Shown in pieces: positions 23,342 through 30,798 of a stretch of DNA of 30,798 nucleotides. Each line of letters begins with the position of its first letter. Positions within the stretch are counted from its first letter, which is position 1. The notes beneath the pieces were generated by a model. It searched no databases and was not told the origin of the DNA. It was given only the letters and a program-made list of their open reading frames with translations. The DNA is from DATJFH01 sp035495815 (lineage in GTDB: Bacteria; Acidobacteriota; Terriglobia; Bryobacterales; Bryobacteraceae), in NCBI GenBank assembly GCA_035495815.1, contig DATJFH010000256.1, positions 1 to 30,798 on the forward strand. The letters are read 5' to 3'. The position numbers were made by a program, and so were the translations under genes.

Positions 23342-24566
23342 CGCCGTAGCCATTGGCGCCTCCAAGACGGGAAGATCAAAGGACCTTTTCGAGAAGTGCA
23401 GCAGTTTCACTCGTCCGGCGGACTTGCAGGCGGCCGGACTGTACATGTACTTCGAAGTTTTCGGAAGGCACGAGGGCTGCGGTCCGGGTGAGATCCGAAT
23501 GGGGAGTCGCAAGGTCCTGATGTTCGGGTCCAACGATTACCTTGATCTGATTACCCACCCCAAGATCCTTGAAGCGGCGACAAATGCGCTGCGGCAGTAC
23601 GGAAGCGGATGTAGCGGGTCGCGCCTGCTCAACGGTACTCTGGATCTGCATATCAAGCTCGAGGCCGAACTGGCTTCGCTGGCGAGGAAAGAATCGGCGA
23701 TCATTTTCGGGACTGGCTTCCAGGCCAACTACGCAGCCTTATCGGCCCTGGCGGAAAAGGGTGACGTGCTGCTGTGCGATCATACCCTGCACGCCAGCCT
23801 CCTCGAAGGGGCTATGCGCTCGACTGCGCGTACGGTCCGCTTTCGCCACAATGACCTGGGGCACCTGCAGCGCTGCCTGCAAAACTGCTCCTCCGACGAG
23901 CGTGTCCTGATCGTCTCGGAAGGCGTATTCAGCATGGAAGGCGACATGGCGGACCTGCCCGGAATCGTCGGGCTGGCCAGAAAATATCACGCCCGCACCT
24001 ACGTCGACGAAGCGCACGGCATCGGCGTGCTCGGCTGCCGGGGAGCCGGCGCAGCCGAACACCTGGGAGTGCTCGAAGACGTCGACATCATTATGGGCAC
24101 GTTCAGCAAGTCGCTGGCGTCGGTGGGGGGCTTCATCGCGGGCCCCAAGGCGGTGGTCGATTACCTGAAACATACGGCCAGGCCTTTCGTATTCTCGGCA
24201 AGTCTGCCGGCGGCCTCGGTCGCGGCGGTCGGCGCGGCTCTCGAGGTGATGCGGCAGGAGCCGGAGCGCCAGCAGCGGCTGGAGAAAGTCGCCAGCCAGC
24301 TTCGCGGGGAGCTTCGTGGCCGCGGTTTCTCCGTTCTGGAGGGCATCACGCCCATCGTGCCGGTAGTTATCCAGAACGAGGAAGATCTCTGCCATCTCTG
24401 CAAATCGCTGCTCGAAGAGGGAATTTATATCAATCCGGTGCTGCGGCCGGCGGCGTCGCACAACCTGCTGCGCATCTCCTGCACGGCGGCCCACACCGAC
24501 GAGCACGTCGACCGGCTGGTCAATACCCTCGATCGAGTGGCGGAGAGGTTGGGCATACCCAGATAG
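23319..24566 (+). CDS. Serine palmitoyltransferase-like alpha-oxoamine synthase
   Basis: A 415-residue PLP enzyme of the AOS family. The PLP lysine is Lys264 in TFSKSLASVGGF, Asp230 in YVDEAHGIG contacts the pyridine nitrogen, and His158 in CDHTLHAS is the stacking histidine. The substrate-side block SNDYLDLITHPK and the glycine-rich GSGCSGSRLLNGT are present. The family covers SPT, KBL (glycine C-acetyltransferase), BioF and HemA. I favour SPT because of the N-terminal extension with FEVFGRHEGCG and because the neighbours are CerR-, bCerS- and PAP2_3-like. SPT condenses serine with a fatty acyl thioester to 3-ketosphinganine, the first step of sphingolipid synthesis. It overlaps the GNAT gene by 23 bp. 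No biotin or threonine-catabolism genes are nearby. Confidence 0.88.
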   Translation: MTMHSGSNAVAIGASKTGRSKDLFEKCSSFTRPADLQAAGLYMYFEVFGRHEGCGPGEIRMGSRKVLMFGSNDYLDLITHPKILEAATNALRQYGSGCSGSRLLNGTLDLHIKLEAELASLARKESAIIFGTGFQANYAALSALAEKGDVLLCDHTLHASLLEGAMRSTARTVRFRHNDLGHLQRCLQNCSSDERVLIVSEGVFSMEGDMADLPGIVGLARKYHARTYVDEAHGIGVLGCRGAGAAEHLGVLEDVDIIMGTFSKSLASVGGFIAGPKAVVDYLKHTARPFVFSASLPAASVAAVGAALEVMRQEPERQQRLEKVASQLRGELRGRGFSVLEGITPIVPVVIQNEEDLCHLCKSLLEEGIYINPVLRPAASHNLLRISCTAAHTDEHVDRLVNTLDRVAERLGIPR

Positions 24567-24598
24567 CCGCGTCAAAGGTAATCGCGCCGAACGTTCTC

Positions 24599-24666
24599 GC
24601 GGCTCCACCTCGAGACTACACACGGCGGTCACCGTCCCGATGGGGTTCACGCGAGGTGGCAGCCGC
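24599..24666. repeat. Long imperfect inverted repeat between the SPT-like and methyltransferase genes
   Basis: GCGGCTCCACCTCG (24599-24612) pairs with CGAGGTGGCAGCCGC (24652-24666), giving 14 base pairs with one bulged C around a 39-base loop. The loop holds a smaller ACGG/CCGT hairpin. No T run follows either arm, so a simple intrinsic terminator is unlikely. It lies 63 bp before the methyltransferase start and might be a structured leader or a regulatory site. Confidence 0.45.
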
Positions 24667-24729
24667 CCGCCGGACCGGCGTCGTTCTGGACTGCTCTCGC
24701 CGAGTGTCCTCAGGCGTGCCCTCCAGACG

Positions 24730-25605
24730 ATGCATTATGTGAGAATCGAGAGGATCGTGACCTCAGACAAGCGATTAATCTCCACGAATTTCCCGCGCGC
24801 TTCGCAATACCACCCCGAATGGGTCCTGGCCAGCGTCAGCGGAGGCGCGAATTCGCTCTGGCTCACCGAGTGGCTCGCCTCAGCGCTGGAATTGCGGCAG
24901 GGGATGCGGGTGCTGGACCTCGGCTGCGGACGGGCAGCGTCATCGATCTTCCTGCGCCGGGAATTTGGGGTACAGGTTTGGGCAACCGACCTATGGTTCA
25001 GCGCCTCTGAAAAAATCCAGCGAATTCAGGATGCCGGCGTGGCGGATGGTGTGTTCCCCATTCACGCCGATGCACGATCGCTGCCTTTCGCGAGGGAGTT
25101 CTTTGACGCTATCGTGAGTATCGATTCGTTCTGCTATTACGGGACCGACGACCTCTATTTGAACTACCTCGCCCGGTTCGTCAAGCCCGGAGGCCAGATC
25201 GGGATGGCGGGCGCCGGGCTGGTCAGGGAAATCGATAGTTCCATACCCGAACACCTTCGCGAGTGGTGGACACAGGACCTCTGGAGTTTTCATTCACCAT
25301 CGTGGTGGCGGCGGCACTGGGAGCGAACAGGAATCATGGAAATCGATGTGGCGGACACCATGCCCGATGGCTGGCAACGATGGCTGGACTGGCACAGGGT
25401 TGTAGCCCCTGACAACGAATTGGAAATCAGGACGCTCCAAGCTGATCGCGGGGAATACCTTGGCTATGTTCGCATGGCGGGCCGCCGCAGGGGTGAAACA
25501 GAGCTGGTGGATCATGTCCTGTCCGTGCCGTCCCAGTACACGAGAGCGCCATTGCTTCGAGGCGAGGAGCAGCCAACCACCTGGAATCGCAGCGTACCAG
25601 AGTGA
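24730..25605 (+). CDS. Class I SAM-dependent methyltransferase
   Basis: A 291-residue Rossmann-fold methyltransferase. Motif I VLDLGCGRAAS lies at 61-71, the acidic end of strand 2 is Asp87 in VWATDLWF, motif III-like IHADARSLPF at 111-120, and motif IV IVSIDSFCYYG follows; KPGGQIGMA comes next. The methyl acceptor cannot be told; the overall layout suggests a small molecule or lipid. The start may instead be the GTG at 24757 (MTSDKRLISTNFP), which has GAGAGG just upstream. A longer reading from 24640 runs through the inverted repeat and is not credible. It follows the lipid operon by 163 bp, so it may or may not modify that lipid, and its stop overlaps the region of the receptor remnant. Confidence 0.87.
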   Translation: MHYVRIERIVTSDKRLISTNFPRASQYHPEWVLASVSGGANSLWLTEWLASALELRQGMRVLDLGCGRAASSIFLRREFGVQVWATDLWFSASEKIQRIQDAGVADGVFPIHADARSLPFAREFFDAIVSIDSFCYYGTDDLYLNYLARFVKPGGQIGMAGAGLVREIDSSIPEHLREWWTQDLWSFHSPSWWRRHWERTGIMEIDVADTMPDGWQRWLDWHRVVAPDNELEIRTLQADRGEYLGYVRMAGRRRGETELVDHVLSVPSQYTRAPLLRGEEQPTTWNRSVPE

Positions 25606-25637
25606 ACGGCAATTACCTGTTCGAGGCAGCAGGTACG

Positions 25638-27648
25638 ATGCTTGCCATGGTTACACCGACCGGCCTTTCCGCCGTACTGCTGTATTGCGGACTCACGATC
25701 GGCGCTGACGGCCAGACCACGACCGCGACATTCAGGGCCTGTCCCCGATGCGACCGGCGCCGTCGTACCGGGAGCTTCAGTTACCGTCCTGAAACAGCAG
25801 ACGGTACTGCGGCAAACCGTCATCAGCGACGCGCGCAGCGAGTTTACGGTCACTTACCTGCCAACCGGTTCCTACGACATTTCTATGGGGTGCAGGGCTT
25901 CAAGACTTAAAGTGAAGCGGATATCCGGCTGGTTGCAGGTCAGGAGCTTCGGCGCAATTTTACGCTCGCGCTCGGAACCACGGGTGAAACCATCACCGCT
26001 CCGGCCAGGCGCCTCTCGTGAACGCAGTGAGCGCCCAGCAGGATTTCAATCTCACCGAGCACAAGGTCCGGGAGCTGCCACTCATCCGCCGCGACCTCAG
26101 CGATCTGTTGAGCCTGGCAGCCGGTGCCACCACGGCCTGCCGCCACGCGGCTTCCTGTTCACTATTGACGGCGTCAACGCCTCGGGTGATCCCGAGCTTC
26201 GCTCGCTCGGCATTTACCAGGATTTCAACTACATCAAGGGCTCACCTTCGAGGCGGTCGAGCAGGTGCAAAATCGCTAAGAATATTTTCTCGGCCGAGAT
26301 CGCCAACACCATCGGGGGCCACCTCAATCTGATCACCAAGGGCGGCTCCAACCAGTATCACGGCAGCACGTTTTGGAATTACCAAGCGGGTGGCCCGAAC
26401 GCCCGCAACCAGTTTTCGTTGGTGCGGCCGTCCCTGGTCTTCCATCAGTTCGGCGGCTCGGTGGACAGCCCGGTGATCCACGATAAAATGTTCTTCTTCG
26501 CCGCGTTTGAAGGATACCGGCTCACCTCGCAGGGTACGGTTACCCGGAACGTTCCGAGCCCTGAGCTGCGGGCGTTAAACGATTCAGGCCGTCCCCGCTT
26601 CGAAGCCGCTATTCGCCCTTTACCCTCTTCCCAACACAACGCCGGCGGCCGGAGCCGATATCGGATTCTATCAAGGCGTCGGCGCTTCCATTGCCAGTGA
26701 TAATCACGGGATCGCCCGCTGGGACTGGAACCTCTCTTCGGCGAATCTTCTGAACATACGCTACACGGCCGGGCGGCCGGACCGGCTCTCACCGAGAGTC
26801 GTCCTCGCCAAGTCGCAAACCCAGACCGGTATTTCCGATAATATGGCCGGGACCTTCACGCACGTCACTCCACACTGGAGCACGGAAACCCGCTTCGGCT
26901 TCAACAAGGACGACCTGACGCGGACCGACGGGTTGTGGAACCTGGGAATTTCCAGTATTTCCGGCCCGGGCTTCGGCGACGGCGGCGCAGGCCTGATCGT
27001 CAAGTCGGGCTCGACCACCACTCTCGATCAAAGTATCGCGATGACCAAGGGACGGCACTCTCTAAAGACCGGCGGCAACTACCAGTTGCTCTAGGTGAGC
27101 AGGACCGATACTTCGACACCGGCGTTCAGCTATACCGTCCGCGCCGATCTGCTGGCCAACAGCCCGGTCAGCGCCACCTATCGCGTCGGCGTGAAGCACT
27201 GGCAAATGACCGCCTGGCAGCTCGGCGGTTTCATTCAGGACGACATCAAGATCTCCCAGCGGCTGATTATCAATGTCGGCATGCGGTATGACTACTACGC
27301 TGTCCCCCGCGAACGCGATGGACGCATCTTCAATCGGGACGGCCCATTCGGACCCTACCGCAAACCTGACTCGCCGTGGAACGCGATTAGAAGGACATTT
27401 CACCTCGTTTCGGGATGGCCTTGCGCCTGGATGACTCCGGAAAGACGGTCCGCCGCGGAGGCTACGGCATTTTCTTCAGCCGCCAGAATCTGTTCACGGC
27501 CGCCGTCGAAATCATCAAGGATGCAGTGAACCTGCCCTTCACGATCCCGTTCAGCCGCGCCGAACTCCAGCGCTTCAGTCTGAATTATGGCGACCCGAAC
27601 AGCAAGGCGTGGCGCAATTTCAAGGCGGTGGTCTCATCTCGCGGTTGA
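25638..27648 (+). pseudogene. Decayed, truncated TonB-dependent receptor (carboxypeptidase-regulatory/Oar-like)
   Basis: Pieces of one outer-membrane receptor are readable in order in three frames. They are a leader and mature start GQTTTATFR; regulatory domain GAVVPGASVTV and GEFTVTYLPTGSYDIS-like; the strand ELRRNFTLALGTTGETIT; plug pieces DFNLTEHKVRELPLIRRDL and FLFTIDGVNASGDPELRSLG; FSAEIANTIGGHLNLITKGG; and barrel strands MFFFAAFEGYRLTSQGTV, NHGIARWDWNLSSANLLNI, RLIINVGMRYDYYAVPRERD and VRRGGYGIFFSRQNLFTA. Frame changes fall near 25738, 25885, 26003, 26135 (with a deletion), a pair at 26243/26268, 26615 and 27395. In-frame stops are TAA at 25908-25910 and TAG at 27092-27094. It stops at 27648, well short of the usual ~1,000 residues. 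It cannot make a working receptor. Confidence 0.9.
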
Positions 27649-29172
27649 TCAATGGTCGAGGCTATAGCTGACCGAAATCGTGGTGATCACTTCCACGGGC
27701 TGCCCGTTGAGCAGCGTCGGCTGGTACCGCCACTGCCGCACGGCATCCATCGCCGACGCCGTCAACTCCGGATCGCGGGACGACAGCACGGAGAGTCCTC
27801 CGATCGTGCCGTCCGTCCGGATCACTGCCTGCAACAGGACCCTGCCCTGGATACCGGCCTGCTCCGCGTGGGGCGGATAAGCCGGACGCGGGCCGTCCAG
27901 CATCTTCGCGGCCTGCACGGAACCGCCGACGCGCACACGCCGCGGGCCGGGATTCGGCGGAGTCGCCTGCGAACGTTTGCCGGACACGACGACCGATTCG
28001 GTGATCTGTCCCAGCGAGAGAACCACGTCGAGCGTGGACGGGATCGGGACCGATTCACGCATGTACACCGCGAACCCCGGGCGGGTCACCTTCACCTGGT
28101 AGCGGCCCGCCGCGAGCTCGTTGAACGAGAACGCCCCGTCCGGTCCGCTGGCGATCGTTTGGGAAAAGCCGGTGTCGTTGTTTACGACAGTGATCTTCGC
28201 CTCAGGCACCGCCCCGCCGCTGAAGTCGTAGACTCCGCCGCTGAGGGCGGCGCCTTGCCCCAGCAGGCGAAGCGAAGCGAGCGGAACCAGCGCCAGCAAC
28301 GCCGCGCACGTCGCCAGGAAAGCGGCCCTGCGGCTCACCGGATTGCGCCGCAGGCCTGGATCGAGCACGGCGCGCAGCCGCGATTCGAGGCTGGAAGCCC
28401 GAGCCATGGCCGGGGCCGGCAGCGGGCTGTCGGCAGCCAGCGTCCGCGCCACTTCCAGCAGCTCGGCGGTGTATCCGGAGGGAGCGATGCCCGCGGCCAG
28501 AACCGCATCGTCACAGGCACGCTCCCGCTCCCGCCGCATCCGCACCGCCGCCACCCAGACCAGCGGATGGAACCAGTAGAAGGCGGTGGCCACCTCGGCC
28601 AGCGTCAGAGTCACCCAGTCGCGGCGATCGACGTGCGCCAGCTCGTGCGCCAGCACGGCGCGCAGGCGATCGGGCGGCCAGGCGGCGGCCTCGCTGGGAA
28701 GCAGCACCACAGGTCGGAGCCATCCCCACGTCATCGGCATCATCCCAGGTCCGGCGTCGAGCAGGCGGGCGCGAGTATCCGGAAAGCAGGCCAACGGCAT
28801 CGGCGCCGAGCGGTTTGTCAGCAGCCAGACGCGCCCGACACCCAGCAGGAAACGGCCGAGAACCAGGGTTGCGCCGGCCAGCCAGATCCGGGGAATCCAG
28901 CCCCCCGGATTTTCCGCGGGACGAACCGGCGCGCTGGGTGGAAGGGCGGCCGCAACGTGGTCCGGCGCCACGGTCGAGGTCCGCACCGGCGCAATCCACA
29001 CGGGTGTAATCCGGGCGAGGACAGGAAGCAGCAGTGACGCCGCCAGGGCCAGGGTCCACACCAGGTGCCGCCTGGCGGCTGAGGATCTCCGCAGCAGGAA
29101 GCTGACGCCGGACGCCGCGGCCAGTATGAACGTAGCTTTAATGGAACAATCGATCAGAAGTTGTTGCAGCAT
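27649..29172 (-). CDS. BlaR1/MecR1-type M56 metalloprotease with regulatory-like and TonB C-terminal domains
   Basis: A 507-residue membrane protease. Hydrophobic helices lie near 12-27, 38-55 and 95-117. The zinc motif HELAH is at 176-180, with the downstream ERACDDAVLAAG (Glu217) supplying the third ligand. After another hydrophobic helix (about 282-303) come a carboxypeptidase-regulatory-like beta domain (about 308-395: GGVYDFSGGAVPEAKITVV, GRYQVKVTRPGF) and a TonB C-terminal-like domain (about 420-505: GRVLLQAVIRTDGTIGGL, AVRQWRYQPTLLNGQPVE). There is no penicillin-binding sensor domain, so the signal is unlikely to be a beta-lactam. Its partner is the BlaI repressor 2 bp upstream, which it probably inactivates by cleavage after sensing an envelope signal. 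Confidence 0.92.
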   Translation of the reverse strand: MLQQLLIDCSIKATFILAAASGVSFLLRRSSAARRHLVWTLALAASLLLPVLARITPVWIAPVRTSTVAPDHVAAALPPSAPVRPAENPGGWIPRIWLAGATLVLGRFLLGVGRVWLLTNRSAPMPLACFPDTRARLLDAGPGMMPMTWGWLRPVVLLPSEAAAWPPDRLRAVLAHELAHVDRRDWVTLTLAEVATAFYWFHPLVWVAAVRMRRERERACDDAVLAAGIAPSGYTAELLEVARTLAADSPLPAPAMARASSLESRLRAVLDPGLRRNPVSRRAAFLATCAALLALVPLASLRLLGQGAALSGGVYDFSGGAVPEAKITVVNNDTGFSQTIASGPDGAFSFNELAAGRYQVKVTRPGFAVYMRESVPIPSTLDVVLSLGQITESVVVSGKRSQATPPNPGPRRVRVGGSVQAAKMLDGPRPAYPPHAEQAGIQGRVLLQAVIRTDGTIGGLSVLSSRDPELTASAMDAVRQWRYQPTLLNGQPVEVITTISVSYSLDH

Positions 29173-29174
29173 GT

Positions 29175-29549
29175 CTATCGCCCTTCCCTCTTTGCGGATT
29201 CGATCAATGAGGAGAGCCGGTCCAGCTCCGCCGCCGACAGCTTGCCGTCCAGCAGGGCTGCCACCGCGCGTTCGGCGGATCCTTCGAAGAAGGTGTCCAC
29301 CAGGTGCGCCAACGCCGAACGGCTGGCCGCGGCGCGCGAGCCGGTGGGGATGAAGACGTACCGCAGCGCTTCCTCCTCATGACGCACGTGGCCCTTCTCT
29401 TCGAGTACCCGGAGCATGGCCCGTACCGCCGAATAGCTCGGGGGATCGGGCAACTGCTCCCGCACTTCGGCGGCCGGCGCCCGCCCCAGGCGGTACAGCA
29501 CGTCCATGATCTGCCGCTCGCGGCGGCTCAGCTGAAGATGCCTTTTCAT
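29175..29549 (-). CDS. BlaI/MecI/CopY family transcriptional repressor
   Basis: A 124-residue winged-helix repressor. The DNA-binding domain spans about 8-75: LSRRERQIMDVLYRLGRAPA, AAEVREQLPDPPSYSAVRAM, LRVLEEKGHVRHEEEALRYV. The C-terminal dimerisation region follows (LAHLVDTFFEGSAERAVAAL, KLSAAELDRLSSLIE). In this family the M56 partner relieves repression by proteolysis. The ATG at 29549 is preferred over an in-frame TTG two codons upstream. It forms a two-gene operon with the M56 gene, and dyads with ATGCT half-sites overlap its own promoter, which fits autorepression. Other targets cannot be named from this window, although similar dyads would mark them. Confidence 0.94.
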   Translation of the reverse strand: MKRHLQLSRRERQIMDVLYRLGRAPAAEVREQLPDPPSYSAVRAMLRVLEEKGHVRHEEEALRYVFIPTGSRAAASRSALAHLVDTFFEGSAERAVAALLDGKLSAAELDRLSSLIESAKREGR

Positions 29550-29554
29550 AGCCA

Positions 29555-29575
29555 ATGCTGCAAACCCAGCAGCAT
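29555..29575. promoter_or_regulatory. Second dyad with ATGCT half-sites, downstream of the BlaI promoter
   Basis: ATGCTG (29555-29560) and CAGCAT (29570-29575) are inverted copies nine bases apart. Their half-site resembles that of the adjoining ATGCTA/TAGCAT operator, and the two dyads share two bases. It may be a second repressor site between the transcription start and the start codon. Confidence 0.45.
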
Positions 29576-29610
29576 GCTATAAAACTAGCATCAAGTCGGC
29601 GGGCTGTCAA
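29574..29610 (-). promoter_or_regulatory. BlaI/M56 promoter with overlapping perfect-dyad operator
   Basis: On the minus strand TTGACA (29610-29605, a perfect -35), a 17-bp spacer and TAGTTT (29587-29582) form a promoter for the BlaI gene. A perfect dyad, ATGCTA-N6-TAGCAT at 29574-29591, covers the -10 element. A repressor bound there would block RNA polymerase, as expected for BlaI autoregulation. Confidence 0.7.
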
Positions 29611-29625
29611 TAGTGATTCCGTCGA

Positions 29626-30588
29626 TCAGGACACCGGACCGCGCAATGGGCCCCATGCCTGCGCCATTTGCCGTCCTTTGCTTTGAATCGCCGTGAGCTC
29701 TTCGGCGCTGAACGGACGGTGCTCACGCACGGCCTTCAACGAGGTTTGCAGGTCGCTCTGCCGGCGCATTCCCAGGATCGCCACGGAAAGCCCGGGAATA
29801 CTCAGGGCGTATCGCATGGCTGTCTCGTAATGTTCCGGCGCCGAAAGCTTGGCGGTCTGTCCGGGTCCCCGCGTCTCGGTTCCGCCCAGGATCTTCATGG
29901 CTACGATCCCCAGCCCGCGTTTGGCTGCCTCGGCAAATACCGTCCCTTCGAAATTGTACGTGTGGACGTCCACGAAATTGGCGGCGCACATCACCAGTTC
30001 GATCGCGCCGGTCTCCAGCACCGGCAGCGCCCGCGCCGGCCGCAGGTGGCAGGTAAGCCCGATGTGGCGGATCAGTCCCTTCTTCTTGGCCGCGCGCAGC
30101 GCTTCCAGCGCGCCGTCCGGCCCGAGCAGAACCTCCAGGCTCGGGAACCGGTCGGTCCGGCCCACGTTGTGCAGATGCACCGCGTCCAGGTGGTCGGTGC
30201 GCATCTTCCGCAGGCTCTCCTCGAGCTGCCAGGTGGCGTCCTGTTTGGACGTGGATTCCACTTTGGAAACCAGGAACACTTTATCGCGGCGTCCTTTCAG
30301 CGCTACGCCAAGCCGTTCCTCGGCGGCGCCGTAGATCGGTGACGTGTCGATGTAGTTGATGCCTTCATCTACCACGGCGGCGATCAGGCGGTTGGCCTCG
30401 GCCTGCGTCAGATCGGCATCACCGATCGGAGAGGTTCCCAAGCCCAGCAGGCTGACAGTCGCGCCCGTCTTGCCGAGAGGGCGGCGCGGCAGCTCTCCGG
30501 CAGCGGCCGCCGGCGCCGCCGCGGCCAGTCCGGTCGCCATTACCGCGCCCAACTGCCGGCGCGAGAGTCGTGCTTTGTCATCCGCCAT
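29626..30588 (-). CDS. Aldo/keto reductase, Tat-exported
   Basis: A 320-residue (beta/alpha)8 oxidoreductase that normally uses NADPH to reduce aldehydes or ketones. The catalytic tetrad is visible: Asp81 and Tyr86 in YIDTSPIYG, Lys109 in FLVSKVES, and His140 in DAVHLHNVG. The family opening LPRRPLGKTGATVSLLGLGT is at 33-52. The N-terminus has a twin-arginine leader (LSRRQLGAVMATGLAAAAPA), so the enzyme is probably folded with cofactor and exported. The start at 30588 has a perfect AGGAGG eight bases upstream (30602-30597); an upstream extension to 30678 has no support. The substrate is unknown. It is divergent from the flavoprotein remnant at the right edge. Confidence 0.92.
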   Translation of the reverse strand: MADDKARLSRRQLGAVMATGLAAAAPAAAAGELPRRPLGKTGATVSLLGLGTSPIGDADLTQAEANRLIAAVVDEGINYIDTSPIYGAAEERLGVALKGRRDKVFLVSKVESTSKQDATWQLEESLRKMRTDHLDAVHLHNVGRTDRFPSLEVLLGPDGALEALRAAKKKGLIRHIGLTCHLRPARALPVLETGAIELVMCAANFVDVHTYNFEGTVFAEAAKRGLGIVAMKILGGTETRGPGQTAKLSAPEHYETAMRYALSIPGLSVAILGMRRQSDLQTSLKAVREHRPFSAEELTAIQSKGRQMAQAWGPLRGPVS

Positions 30589-30676
30589 TTTCGGAACCTC
30601 CTGTCGCAATATTCTATCCGCTTGCAAGCGGGACTGCTCGCCCCAGGCTTCGCTAGCAGCTAGGATGACAGCACAC

Positions 30677-30798
30677 ATGGGCAGCCACTCCTTTGATGTG
30701 CGATCGTAGGCGCCGGAGCGTGCGGCTCGGGCGCCACCGCCGAAGCTGTGGTGGCGCTCGAAGCCGGCGAGCGCTTCGATCCTTCGACGGACCTGGCC
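30677..30798 (+). pseudogene. Frameshifted N-terminus of a GMC-type/FAD oxidoreductase (runs off the edge)
   Basis: An ATG at 30677 begins MGSHSFDV and stops at TAG (30707-30709). Shifting frame by one base at about 30699 gives AIVGAGACGSGATAEAVVAL followed by EAGERFDPSTDLA to the edge. This is the FAD-binding GxGxxG loop and the LEAGxRFDP block of GMC-type or related flavoproteins. The glycine loop and LEAG are also about seven residues closer than usual, suggesting a small deletion. The frame with the motif has a TGA just upstream and no start, so the gene looks broken; a sequencing error or a downstream GTG start cannot be excluded. Only 122 bases are visible. Confidence 0.5.

Noticed and set aside
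23319..24566. Reading the PLP enzyme as biotin synthesis BioF or threonine-pathway KBL
   Set aside because: It is possible at family level, but no bio genes or threonine dehydrogenase are nearby, while three neighbours fit ceramide synthesis. A phylogeny is needed to close this.
24640..24729. N-terminal extension of the methyltransferase from 24640
   Set aside because: The added segment is Arg/Pro-rich and runs through one arm of the inverted repeat; the domain begins well after 24730.

Overview
The window is GC-rich, gene-dense bacterial DNA, most likely from an Acidobacteriota member of the Solibacter/Bryobacterales type. The best clue is the 1,527-residue NHL-repeat protein, whose last ~215 residues read as the 'Solibacter C-terminal' domain (TIGR03437 type). 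Other clues are many Tat-exported soluble enzymes, a carboxypeptidase-regulatory/TonB receptor remnant of the Oar-like type, a cytochrome c of TIGR02603 type beside a PQQ dehydrogenase, and a BlaI/M56 pair. No rRNA, tRNA, CRISPR array, IS element or phage gene was recognised.

Layout. 1-6052: a sulfatase cut by the left edge, a glutathione peroxidase, a coupled PQQ-dehydrogenase/dihaem-cytochrome pair, an exported MsrB, and the two enzymes that turn agmatine into putrescine (AguB, AguA). 6049-13473 (minus strand): a tight seven-gene operon. In transcription order it encodes an unrecognised helical protein, a PspA/IM30-family (ESCRT-III-like) protein, a membrane-anchored solute-binding protein fused to an OmpA domain, a NitT/TauT-type permease and ATPase, a membrane coiled-coil protein, and an AAA+ ATPase. 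I read it as an envelope-maintenance machine with an undescribed job rather than a nutrient transporter. 13603-19326: a TPR-like exported protein and the giant NHL (12 blades)/BACON/TIGR03437 protein. 19336-20103: a Tat-exported NIPSNAP protein.

20314-24566: four overlapping genes (NAD-dependent epimerase/SDR, PAP2_3 membrane protein, GNAT-fold acyltransferase, serine-palmitoyltransferase-like enzyme). Together they look like a compact bacterial ceramide/sphingolipid pathway: condensation (SPT), ketone reduction (CerR-like SDR), N-acylation (bCerS-like GNAT) and possibly head-group transfer or removal (PAP2_3). A methyltransferase follows. 25638-27648 is a heavily decayed, truncated TonB-dependent receptor. 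27649-29549 is a BlaI repressor with an M56 sensor protease that also carries regulatory-like and TonB-C domains; a near-perfect operator overlaps its promoter. The window ends with a Tat-exported aldo/keto reductase and a frameshifted start of a GMC-type flavoprotein.

The two most interesting regions are the PspA/AAA/ABC/SBP-OmpA operon and the sphingolipid operon. All functional calls come from reading motifs by eye; no database search was run.
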